Source: 2-12-FULL-35-23 sp965196985 (GTDB taxonomy: Bacteria; Pseudomonadota; Gammaproteobacteria; UBA12402). From it: a stretch of 64,000 nucleotides of DNA. Positions within the stretch are counted from its first letter, which is position 1, and each line of letters starts with the position of its first letter. Positions 45,641 through 56,251 of the stretch are shown here, piece after piece. A program made the translations under genes and the position numbers. Where the stretch lies: the NCBI GenBank assembly GCA_965196985.1, contig CBDALO010000201.1:1-64000 (forward strand), written 5' to 3'. Below the pieces are notes generated by a model. That model was not told the DNA's origin and ran no database searches. It was given only the letters and a program-made list of their open reading frames with translations.

Positions 45641-46123
45641 ATGCCAACCGCAACTGAAATACCGGATATAGCGACTAAATCAGAGCATGAAATTGCAGAA
45701 TTTCGTGCTCGCTTGAATCAGTCCAATCTTGGTGATGAGGATAAGGAGCTTGCAGGTGGTTGTTTGGACCTTGCTCTTTGGTTGCCCGAGGTGCTTCAAC
45801 AGCAGAAAATTACAATTAAACAATTACGTGAACTTATTTTTGGAGCTGACAGTAATCAGTCACCCAAGAAGAATCAGGAGAATAAGGGCCAAGAATCTGA
45901 AAGTAATATTGAGGGTGTTGGCAATAACTCTGACGATAATACATCAGGCAATAAAAAAGGTGATAGTCAATCAGATAAGAAAGGGAAATCCGGTCATGGC
46001 AGGCGAGGTAATCAGGATTACCGGAATGCCACTGATGTTTATTGCCATGTTGCTGACCATGCATGTGGCGATGCCTGTCCTGGAGGATGTGGTGGGAAAC
46101 TGTATAAGGTTAAAAAAGCCGGG
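45641..46123 (+). pseudogene. IS66-family transposase, N-terminal remnant
   Basis: An N-terminal helix (E-I-A-E-F-R-A-R-L), a QQQKITIKQLRELIFG segment, a low-complexity linker, then H-G-R-R-G-N-Q and a zinc-finger region (C-G-D-A-C-P-G-G-C-G-G-K-L-Y), the layout of IS66 TnpC proteins. IS256 copy 3 cuts it at 46124 and adds an artificial in-frame tail. A GTG at 45605 is an alternative start. Confidence 0.7.
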
Positions 46124-47654
46124 ATAGAGCGTTATTTTGTCTGTAAAAACCAACTTCAGTACTTAGAAAAACCTTTAAAATTCTAAATCGCACTCTATTG
46201 TACCTGTCTCATCGCATAATATCTTAAATTAATTATGCTAATCAATCTAAAAAATTATTTATACCTCAAATTTTTCTCCTCTCAAAATAAATTATTAACT
46301 TTTAGGTAATAGCAATTATATCTCGTTAATAAGAACAAGAATGATCTATCCTAAAACCCTATGAAGCCTTATTATTCACTTCAACTTAAGTATCTAGGTG
46401 ATCCGCTCCACTGGTCATCAATTTCCACTAAAACAGCTGATACGAGCCTTAGGCACGATTCAGTATTAGGGAAAATTCCAACTGTATGCGTCCTTCTTTT
46501 TACCTCTCTGTTTACGCGCTCAGCTATGTTACTGGTTCTTAATCTTTTTTGATGCGGCCTGTCAAAGTTCATCACTACTAAGCCCTCCGGTATATTCACT
46601 TCCAACCAAGAAGAAAGCTCTGGTGCTGTTTGCTGATATTTATCTACCGCCATAGCCAATAGTCTTTCCGACTCATGAATGTTTGAGGCATTAAATATAG
46701 CTGTAATCTCCTCAGCTACTGGTTCCTTCATTGAGCGCTTTGGTATGTGAGCCTGAGCATTTTGCTGCAAATGAAATTGGCAGCGTTGCCAAGGAACACT
46801 GGGGAACACAGCTCTTCTAGCGGCTTTTAGGCCAGTATGAGCGTCGCTAGTAATCAACTCAATACCATGTATACCTCGCTCAACCAACTGCTGAAGAAAA
46901 TCACGCCAATGTACCTCAGCCTCTGATAACGCAACAGAAACACCTAGCACTGTTCTCTTGCCGGTTGATTCATCAAAGCCATAGGCTATCAATACCGCAC
47001 AGTCTTGTACTGTGCCGCTAGTGCGCACCTTCTCATAACGTGCATCTAGCCAAAGATATTTTATCTTTCCTAACGGCTTATTTCGCCATTTCTTTAAATC
47101 TTCATCCAACAATTTAGCGCAACGGCTTACCTCTGTGCTTGAAATATCTGTTCCACAGAGTTGCTTTAGCACCTTTTCAACTTTGCGCGTGGAAACCCCA
47201 TGCACATACATTTCAGCGACAGCCAGCTTAAGTGCTCTATCAGAGCGTACACCTCGCTCTAAGACTGATGGATAGAAGGCTTCATTGGAGTCTCTAACCT
47301 GCGGTATCTGTAGCTCAAGCTGACCTTGACCTGTGTTAATTAACCTTGGTTTAAAGCCGTTCGCATATCCGTTTCTATCGCCAGTTCGCTCATAAGGACT
47401 GGCATTTAAATGGCGCTCCCTTTCTATTAACATAGCCTCATTCATCAACCTGGAGACAAGCTTAGGTAAAGCTTCAAACCCCTCCATCGCTAAAACATGT
47501 ATGGCTTCTTCGATTAAGTTCTCATTTTTATAGCAGCTCATTGTCATTCCTCTTTTTTGGTTAAGTTTACCTTAAAAGGAATTTCTAATCTGACTGAGTC
47601 GCCTGCTTATTTTCAGCAAGTCAATGGAATTTACAGAAAGGATGGCGCACTAGC
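46124..47654 (-). mobile_element. IS256-family element, copy 3 (complete)
   Basis: Both ends present (GATAGAGCGTT and GCGCACTAGC). The flanks do not share a clear direct duplication, so the right side may have been exchanged. Confidence 0.9.
46381..47547 (-). CDS. IS256/Mutator-family transposase, copy 3
   Basis: 388 residues, identical in translation to copy 1 as far as I can compare, with the same catalytic residues. Intact element, probably active. Confidence 0.92.
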   Translation of the reverse strand: MTMSCYKNENLIEEAIHVLAMEGFEALPKLVSRLMNEAMLIERERHLNASPYERTGDRNGYANGFKPRLINTGQGQLELQIPQVRDSNEAFYPSVLERGVRSDRALKLAVAEMYVHGVSTRKVEKVLKQLCGTDISSTEVSRCAKLLDEDLKKWRNKPLGKIKYLWLDARYEKVRTSGTVQDCAVLIAYGFDESTGKRTVLGVSVALSEAEVHWRDFLQQLVERGIHGIELITSDAHTGLKAARRAVFPSVPWQRCQFHLQQNAQAHIPKRSMKEPVAEEITAIFNASNIHESERLLAMAVDKYQQTAPELSSWLEVNIPEGLVVMNFDRPHQKRLRTSNIAERVNREVKRRTHTVGIFPNTESCLRLVSAVLVEIDDQWSGSPRYLS

Positions 47655-47880
47655 CAATAACCGGCTTAACACACTCATCTAAACTAAGTGACACTCATTT
47701 ACACAACACCATTGTACAACCAAAACCAAGTAAAAGCGGCATGTTTAAGCCACAACCTGTTGACCAATCCATTACTAGGCAGCCTAACACACAACCAAAA
47801 TTTAAATTGAGCTAAATCTGCTTACTGTTAGGAAAAATTGATCGAAAAGTGAAAGCCCCCATAAGGAACCTTATAGGGTC
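47655..47880 (-). terminator. Non-coding gap with a terminator-like hairpin after the ankyrin gene
   Basis: On the minus strand CCCTATAAGG and CCTTATGGGG (47856-47878) form a hairpin directly after the ankyrin stop codon, followed by CTTTCACTTTT. The rest of the gap shows no gene. Confidence 0.5.
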
Positions 47881-50865
47881 TTAACTATTTTTTGTGTATC
47901 GCACATAGTTTTGCCTACCTGTTGAGCATCTATTTCCATAGTTAGTGTTTGTATGACCACGCTTGAAAAAAGTTGAGCTGTTGTTTGATTGGTGGGCGCC
48001 ACTATTTAATTTTAACACTCTGTTATTAGGATTGGTGTATTGATTGTTTATCAATGGTTGCCTAGATTGATCAGGCCATGAAAAGGCTCGCCAGTTTTGT
48101 CGTGCAGAAAAACCACGTTTATTTTTTTTATCTGGATCTGCGCCTTTCGATAAAAGAATGGTGCAAATACTAGAAAACAAAGTAGTAGTATTTCTTCTTT
48201 GCTTAGCTGAAGTTGCTGCAGCATTTAATGGAGTAAAGCCATGATTATTTATTTGTTCTAAAAAAGCATTAAATTGAGAGCTGTCCTTGCCGCCAAAGGC
48301 GGTGTCGGCCGCCGCGATTAAGTCTTTCACCACCTCGAGGTGACCTTCTTTCGAAGCAGTATTCAAGGGGGAGAACTGATCTTTATTCGGTTGAGTCAGA
48401 AACGCGCGAAAGCCGTCAGTGTTCTTGCCGCCAAAGGCGGTGTCGGCCGCCGCGATTAAGTCTTTCACCACCTCGAGGTGACCTTCTTTCGAAGCAGTAT
48501 TCAAGGGGGAGAACTGATCTTTATTCGGTTGAGTCAGAAACGCGCGAAAGCCGTCAGTGTTCTTGCCGCCAAAGGCGGTGTCGGCCGCCGCGATTAAGTC
48601 TTTCACCACCTCGAGGTGACCTTCTTTCGAAGCAGTATTCAAGGGGGAGAACTGATCTTTATTCGGTTGAGTCAGAAACGCGCGAAAGCCGTCAGTGTTC
48701 TTGCCGCCAAAGGCGGTGTCGGCCGCCGCGATTAAGTCTTTCACCACCTTGAGGTGACCTTCTTTCGAAGCAGTATTCAAGGGGGAGAACTGATCTTTAT
48801 TCGGTTGAGTCAGAAACGCGCGAAAGCCGTCAGTGTTCTTGCCGCCAAAGGCGGCGTCGGCCGCCGCGATTAAGTCTTTCACCACCTCGAGGTGACCTTC
48901 TTTCGAAGCAGTATTCAAGGGGGAGAACTGATCTTTATCTTTATGAGTCAGAAACGCGCGAAAGCCGTCAGTGTTCTTGCCGCCAAAGGCGGTGTCGGCC
49001 GCCGCGATTAAGTCTTTCACCACCTCGAGGTGACCTTCTTTCGAAGCAGAATTCAAGGGGGAGAACTGATCTTTATTCGGTTGAGTCAGAAACGCGCGAA
49101 AGCCGTCAGTGTTCTTGCCGCCAAAGGCGGTGTCGGCCGCCGCGATTAAGCCTTTCACCACCTTGAGGTGACCTTCTTTCGAAGCAGTATTCAAGGGGGA
49201 GAACTGATCTTTATTCGGTTGAGTCAGAAACGCGCAAAAGCCGTCAGTGTTCTTGCCGCCAAAGGCGGTGTCGGCCGCCGCGATTAAGTCTTTCACCACC
49301 TCGAGGTGACCTTCTTTCGAAGCAGTATTCAAGGGGGAGAACTGATCTTTATTCGGTTGAGTCAGAAACGCGCGAAAGCCGTCAGTGTTCTTGCCGCCAA
49401 AGGCGGTGTCGGCCGCCGCGATTAAGTCTTTCACCACCTCGAGGTGACCTTCTTTCGAAGCAGTATTCAAGGGGGAGAACTGATCTTTATCTTTATGAGT
49501 CAGAAACGCGCGAAAGCCGTCAGTGTTCTTGCCGCCAAAGGCGGTGTCGGCCGCCGCGATTAAGTCTTTCACCACCTCGAGGTGACCCGCACAAGCAGCA
49601 GAATTCAAGGGGGAGAACTGATCTTTATTCGGTTGAGTCAGAAACGCGCGAAAGCCGTCAGTGTTCTTGCCGCCAAAGGCGGTGTCGGCCGCCGCGATTA
49701 AGTCTTTCACCACCTCGAGGTGACCTTCTTTCGAAGCAGAATTCAAGGGGGAGAACTGATCTTTATTCGGTTGAGTCAGAAACGCGCGAAAGCCGTCAGT
49801 GTTCTTGCCGCCAAAGGCGGTGTCGGCCGCCGCGATTAAGTCTTTCACCACCTTGAGGTGACCTTCTTTCGAAGCAGTATTCAAGGGGGAGAACTGATCT
49901 TTATTCGGTTGAGTCAGAAACGCGCAAAAGCCGTCAGTGTTCTTGCCGCCAAAGGCGGTGTCGGCCGCCGCGATTAAGTCTTTCACCACCTCGAGGTGAC
50001 CTTCTTTCGAAGCAGTATTCAAGGGGGAGAACTGATCTTTATCTTTATGAGTCAGAAACGCGCGAAAGCCGTCAGTGTTCTTGCCGCCAAAGGCGGTGTC
50101 GGCCGCCGCGATTAAGTCTTTCACCACCTTGAGGTGACCTTCTTTCGAAGCAGTATTCAAGGGGGAGAACTGATCTTTATTCGGTTGAGTCAGAAACGCG
50201 CGAAAGCCGTCAGTGTTCTTGCCGCCAAAGGCGGTGTCGGCCGCCGCGATTAAGTCTTTCACCACCTCGAGGTGACCCGCACAAGCAGCAGAATTCAAGG
50301 GGGAGAACTGATCTTTATTCGGTTGAGTCAGAAACGCGCGAAAGCCGTCAGTGTTCTTGCCGCCAAAGGCGGTGTCGGCCGCCGCGATTAAGTCTTTCAC
50401 CACCTCGAGGTGACCTTCTTTCGAAGCAGTATTCAAGGGGGAGAACTGATCTTTATTCGGTTGAGTCAGAAACGCGCGAAAGCCGTCAGTGTTGTTGCCG
50501 CCAAAGGCGGTGTCTAATTTTTGCAATGCAATGTTAATGATTTGACCGTTACCATATTTTGCGAGAGAGGTTAAAAAAGTCCACCTTTCTTTTTCATCAA
50601 GCCATAAATGTGGTGTGTCCTTCTCCTTCACTAGGAAATGTTTGTTATTTATTAGTATGATGAGGGTTTGATCAAGACTGGGAGTTTTTTTCATCCTGTG
50701 CACAAAAACATACACGCTTTCTTGTAAAAACAAACTTGCTTCAAGTGCATTATTTTGAAAGTGGCTAACTATCTGTTCATCAGTAATCTGTTGTAATAAT
50801 ATTTGCTTGCGTAATGTGCTTATTGCTTCATCGTTGCGCGAACTTCTTAAGTGATAACTAGGCAT
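47881..50865 (-). CDS. Ankyrin-repeat protein, candidate host-interaction factor
   Basis: 994 residues. Residues 1-118 are unique and helical. Residues 119-854 are sixteen nearly identical 46-residue units, each holding an ankyrin-like core (FSPLNTASKEGHLEVVKDLI) and a TAFGGKNTDGF insert. A diverged seventeenth unit and a last ankyrin fragment (LLSKGADPDKKNKRG) follow. The C-terminus is basic and Asn-rich. No signal peptide or membrane segment is seen. Ankyrin proteins of this kind are often effectors in intracellular bacteria; no secretion signal is proven here. Confidence 0.85.
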   Translation of the reverse strand: MPSYHLRSSRNDEAISTLRKQILLQQITDEQIVSHFQNNALEASLFLQESVYVFVHRMKKTPSLDQTLIILINNKHFLVKEKDTPHLWLDEKERWTFLTSLAKYGNGQIINIALQKLDTAFGGNNTDGFRAFLTQPNKDQFSPLNTASKEGHLEVVKDLIAAADTAFGGKNTDGFRAFLTQPNKDQFSPLNSAACAGHLEVVKDLIAAADTAFGGKNTDGFRAFLTQPNKDQFSPLNTASKEGHLKVVKDLIAAADTAFGGKNTDGFRAFLTHKDKDQFSPLNTASKEGHLEVVKDLIAAADTAFGGKNTDGFCAFLTQPNKDQFSPLNTASKEGHLKVVKDLIAAADTAFGGKNTDGFRAFLTQPNKDQFSPLNSASKEGHLEVVKDLIAAADTAFGGKNTDGFRAFLTQPNKDQFSPLNSAACAGHLEVVKDLIAAADTAFGGKNTDGFRAFLTHKDKDQFSPLNTASKEGHLEVVKDLIAAADTAFGGKNTDGFRAFLTQPNKDQFSPLNTASKEGHLEVVKDLIAAADTAFGGKNTDGFCAFLTQPNKDQFSPLNTASKEGHLKVVKGLIAAADTAFGGKNTDGFRAFLTQPNKDQFSPLNSASKEGHLEVVKDLIAAADTAFGGKNTDGFRAFLTHKDKDQFSPLNTASKEGHLEVVKDLIAAADAAFGGKNTDGFRAFLTQPNKDQFSPLNTASKEGHLKVVKDLIAAADTAFGGKNTDGFRAFLTQPNKDQFSPLNTASKEGHLEVVKDLIAAADTAFGGKNTDGFRAFLTQPNKDQFSPLNTASKEGHLEVVKDLIAAADTAFGGKNTDGFRAFLTQPNKDQFSPLNTASKEGHLEVVKDLIAAADTAFGGKDSSQFNAFLEQINNHGFTPLNAAATSAKQRRNTTTLFSSICTILLSKGADPDKKNKRGFSARQNWRAFSWPDQSRQPLINNQYTNPNNRVLKLNSGAHQSNNSSTFFKRGHTNTNYGNRCSTGRQNYVRYTKNS
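48304..50511 (-). repeat. Sixteen tandem 138-bp ankyrin repeats
   Basis: The units are almost identical in DNA. Variants (QPN or HKD, ASKEG or AACAG, E or K before VVKD, R or C in GF-x-AF) recur in the same order in two blocks, showing that multi-unit blocks were duplicated after single units had diverged. Confidence 0.92.
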
Positions 50866-51111
50866 GTGGTTTAATATATAAAATTATTTTCTAAAGTAGA
50901 TATTCGAATATAATAAAGGATAAAAATTAACAGATTATTTAGTTATTATTCAGGCTACTACAGAATATACCGATGGCATTGCCTTAAAGTAGCGGTAAAT
51001 ACCCGTGATAACCACAAATTAGCACGGGTTTGAGGCTCGCCAGCAACAGGATTTAAATAATAAATGACCATTGCGATGAAAATACTACTGGTTATACGAC
51101 TCAGTTTTTAC
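50866..51111 (-). other. Upstream region of the ankyrin gene
   Basis: AT-rich, without a gene. It probably contains the ankyrin promoter, but I cannot place -35/-10 boxes with confidence. Confidence 0.3.
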
Positions 51112-51200
51112 GGTTCTGTCGCAAATTAATGGTTATTTGATATAATACCGACCAAATTTAGCATTGAATAATAATGGAGTTATTATGGCGATTAGTTTTA

Positions 51201-52669
51201 CTGAGAACTACCCAAAATTGTTATCTCCCTACCTGAACTGAATTCGATAATTCTTTTTGTTCTTCTTGAGAAACACTATTTTCTTTAAAAAATTGCTCTA
51301 CTAAGTGATACGTTAGAAGTTTTCTAATACCCTTCGCAATAAAGTGTCGTGTCACCTTGCCCTTACCATCTCCTAATTTAGCTAGCATAATTGCGTAATC
51401 GTCATAAGCTTTTTCCTTACCTATCTCATACAAATATGAGGCCACATAAAAACATACAGCCAGTAGATTTTGTATCCCTTTAAAATTTTTTATCTGCATA
51501 TTTTCCCAGCCTAGTCCTTCCTTGAGAAATTTAAAAACATATTCAATTTTCGCACGAGATAGATAGGCTATGTATACCTCATACGCCTCATCAAAAGTCG
51601 TTACTTTTTTATTAGTTAATAGCAGCATGTCATTCTTAAAAATTCTCCTACCATCTCTGCCTGTAATTTGGATTTTAATTGCATTGATGTTCTCAAACTC
51701 TCCAAAATAAATAGTTATTTTTCCGTCTTGTACGCAATTCTTTCCAACTGTTAACTTTTGGAATTGCTTTTCGCCTTGAGCATCAAAATCAGCGTTAATC
51801 AGCTTAAGCTTTTTACCATCATCACCTCTACCTTCTATTGTTCTTGTTATTTTTGAGCGAATAATAAAGTCTTGATCTAGGTTTGTATCAATTAGTGAGA
51901 GATAGTCATTATCATCAAACTCTCTATCTAGAATATGGGTAATGGTTGCATCTTCATTCTTTGATTTTAGGCAGATTCCTATTTTTTCTATTTCACGAAT
52001 AGACAGCAGCTTTTTATTAAAGTAATCACCAGATTCATAAAGACTCTTGGCCTCTTTATCTCCCTCAAATGGCTTTCCAGCCTCTATTTTCTTAATATGC
52101 TCAGCTTTTAAAAACTTAGGGTCTTTATTGCTGTAGCTTACATGCGATAGTAGATGCACAGCCTTATCACCAGGTACTAATGCAACTGCGTTATGCGTGC
52201 TGTAACCATTGATAATATCCCCGTCCAGACTCCTTACTTTACCTAGATTTTCAGTTTGCTTGCTATGTGGCTTTCTAATATCAGAAGGATCATGAAGAAC
52301 ATCAATTTTACTGGCGTGTGAAAGTTTTTCACAGCTCTGTTCTAGCAATACATCATTTGTTTTTATTGGATCTAAATCGGTGCTTTTATTTTCACCGGTA
52401 AGTGTACGAATCATCTTTTTATACTCATTGTTATCTTTTGATGAACTGAACAACTTACAACTACCTTCAGTTAATAGCTTTCCTACAATCGTCGATAGAT
52501 TTTTTTAAAACAACTTTCCCAGTTAATTTTGAAAAAAGAGGGGCAGCGTAATCGGCGAAGTTTAACATTTATACTCATCTCGTTAGTCTTGTTAAAAAGA
52601 CAAAGCATAGTCATTTTTACACAATATTTCAGCATTATTTTGCTGATTTAAATTTTGGGTAGTTTTCAG
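51201..52669 (-). mobile_element. IS4-family element type A, copy 4 (complete)
   Basis: 1469 bp with the standard ends, flanked by AGTTTTA (51194-51200 and 52670-52676). Confidence 0.92.
51221..52568 (-). CDS. IS4-family transposase, likely frameshifted product
   Basis: Same as the other copies: a short frame from ATG 52568, the A7 tract at 52500-52506, and a long catalytic frame ending at 51221. The translation of the long frame is identical to copy 1. Confidence 0.75.
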
Positions 52670-52693
52670 AGTTTTAAAGGAAGACATTTCCCC

Positions 52694-52870
52694 GCTAGTG
52701 CGCCATCCTTTCTGTAAATTCCATTGACTTGCTGAAAATAAGCAGGCGACTCAGTCAGATTAGAAATTCCTTTTAAGGTAAACTTAACCAAAAAAGAGGA
52801 ATGACAATGAGCTGCTATAAAAATGAGAACTTAATCGAAGAAGCCATACATGTTTTAGCGATGGAGGGGG
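52694..52870 (+). pseudogene. IS256 5' end and first transposase codons
   Basis: The outer end GCTAGTGCGCC, the leader and the start of the transposase (ATG 52801, MTMSCYKNENLIEEAIHVLA) up to M-E-G, where IS21 begins. The remainder is not adjacent on the other side of IS21. Confidence 0.88.
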
Positions 52871-52965
52871 TGTCAATCAGCATCTAAAATTGCCCCCTGA
52901 TCAGCGTCGAATATTGACCCCCAGACCATCAAATTTATTGTATATTAAATGCTCGCCGCCTCCTT

Positions 52966-53691
52966 TTAATTTCTATTTTTAAATCTAAAACTCTCATTGC
53001 CTGTTTCAATAATTGCACAATGATGTGTTAATCGATCCAGCATAGCCGTTGTCATTTTTGCATCCATAAAAACGGTTGGCCATTCTCCAAATGTTAAGTT
53101 TGTAGTAATGATTAACGAAACTTTTTCATAAAGCTGACTAATCAAATGAAATAGTAGTGCTCCACCTGTTTCAGAGAATGGTAAATAACCGAGTTCATCA
53201 AGAATAATTAGGTCAACCTTTTTAAGTCGGTTGGCTAATTTACCTGATAAATTATTCTGCTTCTCTTGCTCTAGCTGGTTTACTAAGTCAACCACATTAT
53301 AGAATCGCGCTTTCATACCTTTGTAGATACAATTTGTTGCTATTGCAGTTGTTAAGTGTGTTTTACCAGTGCCAGTTCCACCAACAAAAATAATATTACG
53401 ATTGGCGTTAATAAATTCTCCATCATACAAAACATCAATGTCTTCTTTATTAACTTCACTTTGTTGGAATTTAAACTCATGCAATGTTTTGTTCACAGGA
53501 AACTTTGCGGCAGCCAGTTGATAGTTAATAGAGCGTGTTTCACGTTGTGTGAGCTCGCTTTGCAACAGCTTTATCAACCATGCTTCATTTGACAGCTTTT
53601 TATTTGCTTTACCTTTCTGCTCTATTAATTCAGAAAGCATACCAAACAGCTTTAACTCTCTAAGTAATTCTTCAACCTTATTAACTGACAT
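52966..53691 (-). CDS. istB: IS21-family helper ATPase
   Basis: 241 residues of the DnaC/IstB AAA type. Walker A FVGGTGTGKTHL, Walker B LIILDELGYLPF and the sensor region SLIITTNLTFGEW are present. It loads at the target and activates IstA. It overlaps the end of istA by 11 bases, implying coupled translation. Confidence 0.93.
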   Translation of the reverse strand: MSVNKVEELLRELKLFGMLSELIEQKGKANKKLSNEAWLIKLLQSELTQRETRSINYQLAAAKFPVNKTLHEFKFQQSEVNKEDIDVLYDGEFINANRNIIFVGGTGTGKTHLTTAIATNCIYKGMKARFYNVVDLVNQLEQEKQNNLSGKLANRLKKVDLIILDELGYLPFSETGGALLFHLISQLYEKVSLIITTNLTFGEWPTVFMDAKMTTAMLDRLTHHCAIIETGNESFRFKNRN

Positions 53692-55180
53692 GCTCTCTCT
53701 CCTTTAACAACATATTGTAATGCTCACAATTAGCAGTAGGCTCTTTTTTTAATGTGAGATTCACTGGCGTTGCTATTACCTCAGGACGTGGTTGCTCACG
53801 CAAGCGATTAATGATATTTAATATTACATCCTTGCTTACAGTTTTATCTGCTAAGGCTAGTTCACATGCAACCTCTACTGCTTCACTTCCATGCTCAAGC
53901 ATTGCTGACAGAACAGCAACGCAATCACGGTCTCCGCCTTTACGTTTTAGTAATTGCTTCTTCACATTCAGTACTGATTGAGGTAACTTCCAATCCTTGA
54001 AGGGTGCACCATTTCGTAAAGCACCTGGCTTCCTTTCCAATAAAGGCACATAGTGCCACGGATTAAATTCAGTGTGATCACGTCCAAAGTAGCGTTTATG
54101 ACGCCCTATCTCATGATTGTTAGCATAAACAACAACTTCATTGGCATACGCTCTAACAATAACAGTTTTGTTAGCATAAGCGCAGTCAACGCTGTAACGG
54201 TTTCTATCAAAATTAATTAGACAAGTGGAAGTAACACTAGCATTTACTTCTTTATAAGCTTCAAAGGGTTGCTTTAATTCTAGCAACTTTTTCTTCTCGT
54301 GCTCGAACACCTGTGCAATAGACTGTGATTTAAACTGTGGATGCTTACGCTTGCAAGCTAACTGCTCACAACGTTGTAATAGGTATTCGTTTAACTTCTC
54401 TAATGATTCAAATTTCAGTCTCGGTCTAAACAACCAGTCTCGCAGTGTATCAACTTGATTTTCAACCTGCCCCTTTTCCCAACCGGCAGCTGGTGAACAA
54501 GCAACAGGCTCAATTAAGTAATTATCCATAAGCGCTAGAAAACGTCGATTGAATGCTCGTTCTTTACCAACGAAAATTGATGTCACCGCCGTCTTCATAT
54601 TATCGTAAATACCTCGTTTGCAAAGACCACCAAAAAAGGCAAAGGCTTTGTTATGCGCATCAAATAGCATCTCCTGACTTTCTCTATGATAGGCAACTAC
54701 AAAAAATTTACGGCTATAACAAAGTCTAAAGTGAGCAACTTTAATATTGACAATAGTTCCACCTAATTCTACTTTTTCATCACTCCAATCAAACTGATAA
54801 GCTTCTGCTGGATCAAACGTTAATGGAATATAAGCAGACTTATTTTGCCTATGTTCTTGTTTCCATAATTTCACATAGCGTTGAACGCTGTCATAAGCAC
54901 CCGTGTAGCCTTCTTTTTCAAGCAAGGAATAATAACGGGATGCTGTGCGACGTTCCTTACGAGGAAGTTTACTATCCTCAATAAGCCAGGCCTCTAAGGT
55001 TTCAGTATAAGCGTCTAATTTCGGTTTTACTTGTGTAGAGCGAACATATTCTTGGTCAGCAGTTTCTGCACGCAATATTTTTCTAATTGTATTTCTTGAT
55101 AGGCCAGTTTTTTTTACAAGTTCTTTAATTGAGAGACCTTGCACAAAATGCAATCTTCTAATCTTTGTTTTAGTTTCCAT
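53681..55180 (-). CDS. istA: IS21-family transposase
   Basis: 499 residues from the ATG of METKTKIRR. It has an N-terminal helix-turn-helix (ELVKKTGLSRNTIRKIL), DDE residues in FDWSDEKVELG, GIYDNMKTAV and GWEKGQVENQVD, and a C-terminal beta-rich domain. A GTG three codons upstream is less likely. Intact and followed by istB. Confidence 0.93.
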   Translation of the reverse strand: METKTKIRRLHFVQGLSIKELVKKTGLSRNTIRKILRAETADQEYVRSTQVKPKLDAYTETLEAWLIEDSKLPRKERRTASRYYSLLEKEGYTGAYDSVQRYVKLWKQEHRQNKSAYIPLTFDPAEAYQFDWSDEKVELGGTIVNIKVAHFRLCYSRKFFVVAYHRESQEMLFDAHNKAFAFFGGLCKRGIYDNMKTAVTSIFVGKERAFNRRFLALMDNYLIEPVACSPAAGWEKGQVENQVDTLRDWLFRPRLKFESLEKLNEYLLQRCEQLACKRKHPQFKSQSIAQVFEHEKKKLLELKQPFEAYKEVNASVTSTCLINFDRNRYSVDCAYANKTVIVRAYANEVVVYANNHEIGRHKRYFGRDHTEFNPWHYVPLLERKPGALRNGAPFKDWKLPQSVLNVKKQLLKRKGGDRDCVAVLSAMLEHGSEAVEVACELALADKTVSKDVILNIINRLREQPRPEVIATPVNLTLKKEPTANCEHYNMLLKEREHVS

Positions 55181-55319
55181 TAATATCACCTTTTATTCAC
55201 CCCAGATTATTAAACCTGAAGTGTATAGTTTTTAATCGGGGGGGGTCAATATTCGACGCTGATTTCAACGCTAAAGGGGTCAGTTTTGCACGCTAATTAA
55301 CAAATTAAGGAGAAACCTG

Positions 55320-55697
55320 ATGTATTCGTATGAAAACACCGTCACGCTTACTGGTAGTATTAGTTCGATTAAGATTATTCAATCAAAAGATTGTACACCG
55401 ACTGCGAAAGTAGTCATTCGCTCCGGTTCTGAATGGCATACACTTTTCTTTTGTGATGAGTTAACCCCTGTATTCATAGAACAGCAACGTCGTATAGGCG
55501 ACCCAATGCTGATTGTAGGGACAGACATTAAAGTACGAGGGAAATTAGCTTATTACAATGATGAGGGTCGTCGTTTCCTGAATCACGCGAGTAATGCAGT
55601 CTGTGTTTTAGATCTCATTAATACAGGTCCTGTTCAGTATGTCACGCGAGAAGAACGCGCAAGGCTGGATAGGTTATCAGTTGAGGCGGATAGGTAA
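55320..55697 (+). CDS. Small OB-fold protein, copy B
   Basis: 125 residues, counterpart of 1009-1386 with three substitutions (I to S, A to T, E to D), none of which breaks the OB-fold pattern. Same ribosome-binding site and spacing from the IS21 end. Confidence 0.6.
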   Translation: MYSYENTVTLTGSISSIKIIQSKDCTPTAKVVIRSGSEWHTLFFCDELTPVFIEQQRRIGDPMLIVGTDIKVRGKLAYYNDEGRRFLNHASNAVCVLDLINTGPVQYVTREERARLDRLSVEADR

Positions 55698-55861
55698 GGC
55701 AGTGAGACTTGAGAGTCAGTTGTACTGCGGTAACGCAACACAGCTTGTCTTTTTGAGTATCGTTTGTTGAATCAACTTATTGTTGTGCAATAGCCCCACG
55801 GGGAATGTGTCATTCCCTGCGGGGCATGATGCATTCTCTTTTTTTATTAAAGGAGAAAGTG

Positions 55862-56167
55862 ATGAGCAAAGAAAACATTGATTGGAAAGCGATTGAAGCA
55901 GAGTTGGAGCAAGCCATTGATCGTCTTGCACCCCTTGGGTTGCCGATTGAAGTGATCGGCAATTGGTTGTGGGTGACCGGCGCAGAAGAGGCCGATGCCC
56001 CTGCTTTGCAAGAGGCGGGTTTTTGCTGGTCAAAGAGTAAGGCGCGGTGGTATTACCATCCGAAGTCGTTACCCTTTAACAGTAAAGGTGAGAAAGCGTG
56101 GCCGATGGAAAAGATTTACAAAACCTTCGGCTCGCAATCTCGCGTAAAAACTCACACAACCGCTTAA
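55862..56167 (+). CDS. Small element-type protein, copy B
   Basis: 101 residues, counterpart of 1552-1857, with K to E and Q to K changes outside the aromatic motif. It is preceded by the same CATTCCC hairpin and AAAGGAGAAAG site. Function unknown. Confidence 0.6.
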   Translation: MSKENIDWKAIEAELEQAIDRLAPLGLPIEVIGNWLWVTGAEEADAPALQEAGFCWSKSKARWYYHPKSLPFNSKGEKAWPMEKIYKTFGSQSRVKTHTTA

Positions 56168-56251
56168 CCTGTTGTTAGTAGTACCCCAGTAGGGATGAAA
56201 GGCCCGAACGGGTCGCTTCATCCTTTTTTTTAAATGAAAAGGAGAAAGACT

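Larger units (their letters stand above)
51112..52693 (+). pseudogene. IS6-family element, 5' end and first transposase codons
   Basis: GGTTCTGTCGCAAATTAATG at 51112 is an IS6-type end. The transposase starts at ATG 51185 as M-A-I-S-F and, after removal of the IS4-family insert and one AGTTTTA duplication, continues K-G-R-H-F-P, the standard IS6/IS26 N-terminus. IS256 sequence begins at 52694 and the rest is lost. Confidence 0.75.
52871..55302 (-). mobile_element. IS21-family element type A, copy 2 (complete)
   Basis: Ends TGTCAATCAGCATC (left) and TGTTAATTAGCG (right, inverted), each followed inward by a shared CAGCGTCGAATATTGACCCC, the multiple terminal repeat typical of IS21. Carries istA and istB. 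Confidence 0.9.

Noticed and set aside
48304..50511. Long tandem array possibly non-coding satellite or CRISPR
   Set aside because: The 138-bp units keep a single open frame encoding ankyrin repeats, with no spacers.
51221..52453. The 410-residue IS4 frame as a complete transposase with a TTG start
   Set aside because: The frame is open upstream with IS4-like sequence, and a conserved A7 tract links it to an ATG-started short frame; the longer product is more plausible.
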